NCBI GenBank assembly: GCA_046349435.1
Contig: JAXMCI010000057.1
Coordinates: 1-31,584, forward strand
Source: JAXMCI01 sp046349435
GTDB lineage: Bacteria > Pseudomonadota > Alphaproteobacteria > Dongiales > Dongiaceae
Reading direction: 5' to 3'
Length of the DNA stretch: 31,584 bases
Below the pieces are notes generated by a model. That model had not been told where the DNA came from. It saw nothing but the letters and a program-made list of their open reading frames with translations, and made no database searches. This document shows positions 24,841 to 31,584 of the stretch, piece after piece; position 1 is the first letter of the stretch, and every line of letters begins with the position of its first letter. The position numbers and the translations under genes are program-made.

Positions 24841-25227
24841 CTACGCCGCATTTCGCAGGGCCCGGCGCACCCGGTCGGGCTCGAAGGCGATCGCCCGGAT
24901 GTAGGCAGCCGCCGTCTCGCCCATCGCCCGCGCCCCTCGCTCCCACCCCTGCAAGGTCCGCAGCGGGATGCGGTACGCGGCGGAGAACTCCGACTGGGAC
25001 AGGCCGAGGGCCATGCGCACCAGCCGTACGCGCCGGCCCGCCGGCAGGGCCCAATGCTTGTCGCGAAAGCGAGCCTGCAGGGCGCGCAGCGTGAGGTCCG
25101 GCGCAGCATCCGGGTCGGCTTCGATCCCAGCCGCAATCTCCGCGTCGGTGATCGCGTCGACAGCGGCCCAGTCGACCTTGGCCATCTCGGCCGCCGCCGC
25201 CGCCTTGTCCATTCTCACCTTAGCCAT
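24841..25227 (-). CDS. HTH-domain antitoxin of a BrnT-type toxin-antitoxin pair
   Basis: The 128-residue protein has a flexible N-terminus (about 1-55), which in such antitoxins wraps the toxin. A Cro/CI-type helix-turn-helix follows at 66-100 (RRVRLVRMALGLSQSEFSAA then YRIPLRTLQGWERG). Its start overlaps the end of the BrnT toxin gene by 13 bases, and toxin-before-antitoxin order is typical of brnTA. Classical BrnA is a ribbon-helix-helix protein, so this is the HTH variant. It probably represses the pair by binding the palindrome at 25489-25507. Confidence 0.8.
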   Translation of the reverse strand: MAKVRMDKAAAAAEMAKVDWAAVDAITDAEIAAGIEADPDAAPDLTLRALQARFRDKHWALPAGRRVRLVRMALGLSQSEFSAAYRIPLRTLQGWERGARAMGETAAAYIRAIAFEPDRVRRALRNAA

Positions 25228-25478
25228 CTACGCTGCTCCCGGCGGTTGGCTTTCCGGACGGATATGATGCGGTGTACCCCGCTCCGCACCGTATGGACGC
25301 AGACCATGAGCCGACCGTTCACCACGCCGTAGTCGATCCGGCGCTCCTCGCCATAGTCGAGGCGATCGTCGATCGTGCTGTGGACGCTGTTGGCCAGCAC
25401 GAAGTACCCCGCTGCCAGCGGCAGCCCGTGCTTGGCGCGGTTGATCCGGTCCTTGTCGTCATCGAACTCGATCTGCAC
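25215..25478 (-). CDS. brnT: BrnT family ribonuclease toxin
   Basis: The 87-residue protein starts at a GTG and reads (M)QIEFDDDKDRINRAKHGLPL, with DYGEERRIDYGVVNGRLMVCVHT and the C-terminal ISVRKANRREQRRWL. The FDxxKDxxNxxKHG opening and the ISxRxAxxxEx(R) end are the BrnT signature; the late Arg and Glu belong to the RelE-like RNase site. It should cleave RNA and slow growth unless bound by the downstream HTH protein. No Shine-Dalgarno precedes the GTG, and a -10 box lies nine bases upstream, so the mRNA is probably leaderless. Confidence 0.85.
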   Translation of the reverse strand: MQIEFDDDKDRINRAKHGLPLAAGYFVLANSVHSTIDDRLDYGEERRIDYGVVNGRLMVCVHTVRSGVHRIISVRKANRREQRRWLR

Positions 25479-25486
25479 AACCGCGC

Positions 25487-25507
25487 ACTATACGCCATTG
25501 GCGCATA
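25487..25507 (-). promoter_or_regulatory. brnT operator palindrome overlapping the -10 box
   Basis: TATACGCCA-T-TGGCGCATA (25489-25507) is a palindrome of nine pairs with one mismatch. It overlaps TATAGT, a near-perfect -10 box read on the minus strand at 25492-25487. This is a natural place for the HTH antitoxin to shut off its own operon. The start point would fall almost on the brnT GTG. Confidence 0.6.
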
Positions 25508-25619
25508 AAACACACGGCTGCCGGGAGTCGGGGCGAGTCGGGGGACGACTGCCCGCCGATCCACGAACGGGCCGCCGACCGGGCGGGGCTCGCAAGATCG
25601 CGGCGCGCCACCCGGCTCC

Positions 25620-26909
<1,290 letters not shown>

Positions 26910-26968
26910 CACCGGCCTCCCGCGAATTGGCCCGGAGAGGATGGCCGATATCGGGGGCCGGAGGAAGA

Positions 26969-26985
26969 CGCGGCTCTGCGCCGCG
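26969..26985 (-). terminator. terminator candidate of hisZ-purA
   Basis: CGCGGC (26969-26974) and GCCGCG (26980-26985) form a six-pair hairpin, followed on the minus strand by the pyrimidine run TCTTCCTCC. It lies about 30 bases past the purA stop. Confidence 0.4.
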
Positions 26986-27016
26986 CGGCCGTCCCAGGCG
27001 CCGCGGTGCCGGGAGC

Positions 27017-28309
<1,293 letters not shown>

Positions 28310-28318
28310 ACCTAGGTC

Positions 28319-29476
28319 CTACCCTCGATCCGTTCCGTCCAGCGGGACGATCCCGCCCGCATTGTACCAATGGCTGCAGCCGAGCCGGCGGGCCTCGGCG
28401 CGCGGCTCGGCCGCCGGGGTCAGGCCGGCCACCGTCACCCAGCCCTCGGCGCGCAGCGCAGCGCCCCGGGCCGGGTCGGTGCCCAGCGGCAGGAACAGCC
28501 GCGGCGCCGCCGCCGGCTCGGGCAGGGCGCGCAGCAGGCTGTCGAGATAGACCGAGAAGCCGGTCGAGGATTCCCCGCTCGCCCCGGTGAGATAGCGGCC
28601 GCCGCGCCCGAGCTCGCTGCGCACCCGGCGCGCGAACAGGGCGAAGGAGACGCCGGAATGGTACTCGAGCCCGCGATTCTCGACGGGGTCGACGGTCAGC
28701 AGCAGCTGCGGCGCCGCGGCGCGGACCAGACCGACCACCTCGACCAGCCGCGCCCGCTCGGCCGCGGCGGCGGCCGGCAGCTCGAGCTTCTGCAGCCGCC
28801 CCACCGCCCGCTCGGCCGGGCCGGCGGCGGCGAGCAGCGCGGCGAAGAGCGGCCCGTGGTCGCCGGCCAGCGCCGCCACCGCGGCGGCGTCCTTGCGGTC
28901 GAGCGCGACGGCGAGCGCCGCAGCGGCCTCCGGCGCGAAGCCCAGCCCGGACGCCACGCTCGGCACCAGGGTCGGCAGCGTCAGGTCGACGCTGAGATGC
29001 GCCGCCCCGACGGCGGCCAGCGCGCCGGCCGCCAGCACGACGATCTCGGCATCGGCATGGGCCGAGGGCGTGCCGATCAGCTCGGCGCCGACCTGGCCGA
29101 ACTGCCGCTCCGGCCGCAGGTTGGAGCCCTTCACCCGCAGCACCTGGCCGGCATAGCAGAGCCGCAGCGGCCGCGGCGCGTTGCGCAGCCGGGTGGCGGC
29201 GATGCGGGCGACCTGCACGGTCATGTCGGCGCGCAGCCCCATCATGCGCTGCGACACCGGGTCCATCAGGCGGAAGGTCTGGGCCGAGAGCGCGGCGCCC
29301 GGGCCGCTCAGCAGGCTGTCCTCGAACTCGATCAGCGGCGGCTTGACGCGCTCATAGCCGAAGGCGGCGAGCTCGCCCATCAGGCGGCCGACGATGTCAG
29401 CCTCGAAGGCGGCGTCGGGCGCCAGCACGTCGCGCAGCCCGGCCGGCAGCAGCGCCTGGTTCCCGCCCGCATTCAT
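28319..29476 (-). CDS. hisZ: ATP phosphoribosyltransferase regulatory subunit
   Basis: The 385-residue protein is a histidyl-tRNA-synthetase-like subunit that activates short-form HisG in histidine synthesis. LLPAGLRDVLAPDAAFEADI, FGYERVKPPLIEFEDSLL, MMGLRADMTVQVARIAATRL, LRLCYAGQVLR, FGQVGAELIG and LEYHSGVSFALFARRVRSELGRGGRY are HisZ hallmarks; the synthetase anticodon domain is lacking. I choose the ATG at 29476 (MNAGGNQALLPAG); the longer frame would add a Pro/Arg tail overlapping the promoter. A partner short hisG is expected elsewhere. Confidence 0.93.
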   Translation of the reverse strand: MNAGGNQALLPAGLRDVLAPDAAFEADIVGRLMGELAAFGYERVKPPLIEFEDSLLSGPGAALSAQTFRLMDPVSQRMMGLRADMTVQVARIAATRLRNAPRPLRLCYAGQVLRVKGSNLRPERQFGQVGAELIGTPSAHADAEIVVLAAGALAAVGAAHLSVDLTLPTLVPSVASGLGFAPEAAAALAVALDRKDAAAVAALAGDHGPLFAALLAAAGPAERAVGRLQKLELPAAAAAERARLVEVVGLVRAAAPQLLLTVDPVENRGLEYHSGVSFALFARRVRSELGRGGRYLTGASGESSTGFSVYLDSLLRALPEPAAAPRLFLPLGTDPARGAALRAEGWVTVAGLTPAAEPRAEARRLGCSHWYNAGGIVPLDGTDRG

Positions 29477-29513
29477 CCCGATCGCCCGCCCCGCCCGGTG
29501 TTGGACCGCGGGG

Positions 29514-29542
29514 CTAATATCCGGTTTGCCGCGGGGCGGCAA
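29514..29542 (-). promoter_or_regulatory. promoter of hisZ-purA with an inverted repeat over the -35
   Basis: On the minus strand TTGCCG (29542-29537), a 17-base spacer and TATTAG (29519-29514) give a good promoter with a start near 29507. The perfect inverted repeat TTGCCGC-CCC-GCGGCAA (29542-29526) covers the -35 and half of the spacer. It may be an operator, or it may be the end hairpin of the upstream methyltransferase gene. Confidence 0.55.
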
Positions 29543-29572
29543 GCCGCGGCTCAGGGCGCGGCCGGGAACCGC

Positions 29573-30382
29573 TCAGGCCCGGGCGGTGAGCAGGATCGCC
29601 TGCATGGCGGTGTCGACCGGCCCGTCGCCGAAGGCGCGGGCGAGCGCCGCCGCGGCCGCGTCCGTCACCGCGGCGAGGCGGGCGGCGTCGCGCGCCTCGA
29701 TCTCGCCGCGCAGCGGGCTGCCCTGGCAGAGCCCGATGGCGAGCTCGCGGGCGGCGGCGGCCCGGCCGCGCGCCGGCACGATCTCGGCCGCCATCTCGGA
29801 AAAGCCGGCCCGGCCGAGCGCCGCCAGGATCGCGGCGGCGTCGTGGTAGCCGTGCGGCGTGCGGGCGACGAAGCGCGGCGGGTCGTCGGGGAAGCAGGCG
29901 GCGACCGCCGCCGACAGCACGGCGGAGGCCTCGTTGGCCTCGAGCCGGTCCCAGACGCTGAAGATCAGCCGGCCGCCCGGCCGCAGCACCCGGCGGGCCT
30001 CGCGGTAGGCGGCCTCCTTGTCGGGGAAGAACATCGCCCCGAACTGGCAGATCACGGTGTCGAAGCCGGCATCGGCGAACGGCAGGGCGAGCGCGTCGGC
30101 CTGCCGCCAGGTCACCGGGCGGGCGATCGGCTGCTTCGCGGCATAGTCGAGCATCGGCTGGTTGAGGTCGGTGGCGACGATCTCGACCGCGGCCGGCAGC
30201 GCCGCCGCCATCGCCCGGGTGACCGCGCCGGTGCCGCAGGCGATCTCGAGCAGCCGTCCCGACCGCAGGCCGGCGAGCCGGCCGGCCATGTCGCGGGCAT
30301 AGGGCTCGAACAGGAACGGGACGAGGTAGCGGTCGTAGAGCGCCGGGATCGAGCCGACGAACTGCCGGTCTGCCTCCTGCAT
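29573..30382 (-). CDS. class I SAM-dependent methyltransferase
   Basis: The 269-residue protein has a Rossmann methyltransferase core: LLEIACGTGAVTRAMAAAL (motif I, 44-62), EIVATDLNQPMLDYA (motif II acid), QADALALPFADAGFDTVICQFGAMFFPDK and ARRVLRPGGRLIFSVWD (motif VI). It resembles the UbiE/methyltransferase-11 group. The C-terminal part, with YHDAAAILAALGRAGFSEMAAEIV, is variable. The substrate is unknown. AGGAGG precedes the ATG by six bases. It sits upstream of hisZ on the same strand, with a promoter between. Confidence 0.82.
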   Translation of the reverse strand: MQEADRQFVGSIPALYDRYLVPFLFEPYARDMAGRLAGLRSGRLLEIACGTGAVTRAMAAALPAAVEIVATDLNQPMLDYAAKQPIARPVTWRQADALALPFADAGFDTVICQFGAMFFPDKEAAYREARRVLRPGGRLIFSVWDRLEANEASAVLSAAVAACFPDDPPRFVARTPHGYHDAAAILAALGRAGFSEMAAEIVPARGRAAAARELAIGLCQGSPLRGEIEARDAARLAAVTDAAAAALARAFGDGPVDTAMQAILLTARA

Positions 30383-30461
30383 GGCTGGCCTCCTGCCCCT
30401 GTCGCCCCGGACAGGCTATGCGGCGGCCCGCCGGCTGTCGAGCGCCCGCCCCCGACCGCGC

Positions 30462-30491
30462 CCCGACCCGTGCTAGCCCGACCCGTGCTAG
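30462..30491. repeat. perfect 15-bp tandem duplication upstream of the exported protein
   Basis: CCCGACCCGTGCTAG occurs twice head to tail (30462-30476, 30477-30491). The second copy runs into TAGACT (30489-30494), a likely -10 box for the gene at 30521; the first copy carries the degenerate TAGCCC. The duplication may have changed promoter spacing or strength. Confidence 0.6.
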
Positions 30492-30520
30492 ACTGTGCCG
30501 TTCCAGGGGGAGACACCGAG

Positions 30521-31399
30521 ATGCGCCTGTCCTTGCCCGCGGCCCTGCTGGCCGCCCTGCTGCCGGCCGCTGCCGCGCCGGCCGGCGCCGCCGACCCGGC
30601 CGCGGTGACTGCGCAATCGACCTCGAGCTTCGCCACCGCCGAGAAGGACGGGCAGCGCAGCATCGACATCACCAACATCAGCTTCGCCACCACCCCGGAC
30701 CGCCTGCCCGGACGGCCGGAAGGCGAGCGCCTGGTGCTGCGCACCACGGTGACGCGGCACGAGGTGATCGACGAGGTCGGCATCGAGGGCAAGGTCACCG
30801 TCGAGGCCTTCCCGCTCGGCAAGCCGCTCGAAGGGCCGCCCGTCTACAGCATCACCCATGACGGCGTCGGCGCCCAGATCGAGGAGTTCGAGGTGCTGGT
30901 CTTCGACCGCGGCACCGAGGAGGTCGAGTGGTGGTCGGTGCACGCGCTCGGCACCGGCGCCGCGCTGTTCGACACCCACGTGGCGCCGCTGCGCTTCTCG
31001 CTCTCCAGCGAGGTGCTGACGCCGCGCTATGTCGGCTTCGAGGTGCCGCCGGACGACGCCGCGGACAAGCGGCTGACCGAGCCGCAGGTGCTGGGCGTGC
31101 TCGCCTACGCTGCCGAGGACCGGGTGATCCGCCGCGTGCTGCTGACCTGCAGCGACACGGACAAGGCGCGCCAGTGGCGCGCCTATGCCGACACCGAGCG
31201 CGAGCTGTCGCTGGCGCCCCGGCACCATGGCGCGAAGGGCAAGAAGGAGCCGCCGATCGCCATCCGCCTGAGCTGGAGCGCCGCCTGGCCGTCCGGCCCC
31301 GACGTCGCGACCGCCAGCTTCCCGGTGAAGGACGACGACCTCGACCTCGCCAAGGCCAAGCTGCCGCCCTGCGTCAAGGCCGCCGCGTGGGAGAAGTAG
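30521..31399 (+). CDS. exported protein of unknown function
   Basis: The 292-residue protein has a clear signal peptide (MRLSLPAALLAALLPAAAAP, cleavage near Ala23). The mature part looks like a beta-rich periplasmic protein: alternating strands such as ERLVLRTTVTRHEVIDEVGI, GKVTVEAFPLG, EFEVLVFDRGTEEVEWWSVHALG and HVAPLRFSLSSEVLTPRYVGFEV. A C-terminal region contains two cysteines (LLTCSDTD and LPPCVKAAAWEK) that could form a disulfide. I do not recognise the family. GGGGGAG precedes the ATG by eight bases. It is divergent from the methyltransferase and seems to be transcribed alone. Confidence 0.7.
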   Translation: MRLSLPAALLAALLPAAAAPAGAADPAAVTAQSTSSFATAEKDGQRSIDITNISFATTPDRLPGRPEGERLVLRTTVTRHEVIDEVGIEGKVTVEAFPLGKPLEGPPVYSITHDGVGAQIEEFEVLVFDRGTEEVEWWSVHALGTGAALFDTHVAPLRFSLSSEVLTPRYVGFEVPPDDAADKRLTEPQVLGVLAYAAEDRVIRRVLLTCSDTDKARQWRAYADTERELSLAPRHHGAKGKKEPPIAIRLSWSAAWPSGPDVATASFPVKDDDLDLAKAKLPPCVKAAAWEK

Positions 31400-31540
31400 C
31401 CCCGCGGGGCGCCGCGGAGGAATCCGAGCGATGCACCCCATGCCCGGCGAGGATTCTCGCGGGACGATTGCGACATCGCGCCCGGCGAAGTCCCTCCTGA
31501 ACGCCGGGATCCATACCTGCGATGCAGCATTAAACGTGTC

Positions 31541-31575
31541 ATTGCCGGGCTTGACCCTGGGCTTGACCCGGCAAT
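31541..31575. repeat. dispersed palindromic repeat at the window edge
   Basis: ATTGCCGGG (31541-31549) and CCCGGCAAT (31567-31575) are a perfect inverted repeat. Between them GGGCTTGACCC is duplicated in tandem (31547-31558 and 31559-31570). Translated on the minus strand it gives CRVKPRVKPGND, a duplicated version of the 'RVKPGND' string that appears in many spurious alphaproteobacterial proteins. The neighbouring non-coding stretch from 31400 holds no gene that I can support. Confidence 0.6.
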
Positions 31576-31584
31576 CCATCGTTG

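Noticed and set aside
28370..30520. Long plus-strand frame extending the exported protein upstream
   Set aside because: It is the antisense of hisZ and the methyltransferase; the ribosome site and signal peptide fix the start at 30521.

Overview
The window is very GC-rich, gene-dense bacterial DNA. It fits an alphaproteobacterium, probably a member of Rhodospirillales or a relative. The support is a three-gene pntAA-pntAB-pntB transhydrogenase, rpsU divergent from a COQ9-family gene, hisZ next to purA, purE overlapping purK, and a C-terminal fragment of the 'RVKPGND' palindromic repeat at the right edge. All names come from reading the sequence and recalling protein families; no database search was made.

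Left part (1-9.3 kb). A minus-strand propionyl-CoA synthetase (prpE) runs off the left edge. About 500 bp of non-coding DNA follows, with hairpins and a direct repeat. Then comes the most interesting block, a tightly packed plus-strand operon: APC-family permease, two tandem SfnB/DszC-type flavin oxidoreductases, a glutamine-synthetase-like gamma-glutamyl ligase, an SfnG-type FMN monooxygenase and a CmcJ/NvfI-type putative Fe(II) oxygenase. It looks like an uptake and oxidative catabolism pathway, perhaps for an amine-bearing organosulfur compound. I know of no described pathway with this set. It has no regulator and no flavin reductase of its own.

Middle part (9.3-20 kb). A VIT-like membrane protein converges on an orphan branched-chain-amino-acid-type binding protein, which is divergent from an acyl-CoA synthetase. 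A glutathione transferase and rpsU follow on the minus strand, divergent from def and a COQ9-family gene. YdcH-purE-purK lie on the minus strand; purK carries a clear frameshift. They are divergent from a phosphofructokinase with a mixed ATP/PPi signature and a TIGR02444-type gene. A UbiX-like flavin prenyltransferase and a second tiny YdcH protein close the region.

Right part (20-31.6 kb). Almost everything is on the minus strand: GTAG-tagged REP-like hairpin repeats behind the pnt operon, a DUF4403 lipid-binding-like exported protein, a BrnT toxin with an HTH antitoxin, a class III aminotransferase related to glutamate-1-semialdehyde aminomutase, purA, hisZ and a methyltransferase. One exported protein of unknown function is on the plus strand, and a dispersed palindromic repeat lies at the edge.

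Several promoter candidates have a -10 hexamer starting TAG or TAT. Two of them (def, brnT) sit so close to the start codon that leaderless transcripts are likely.
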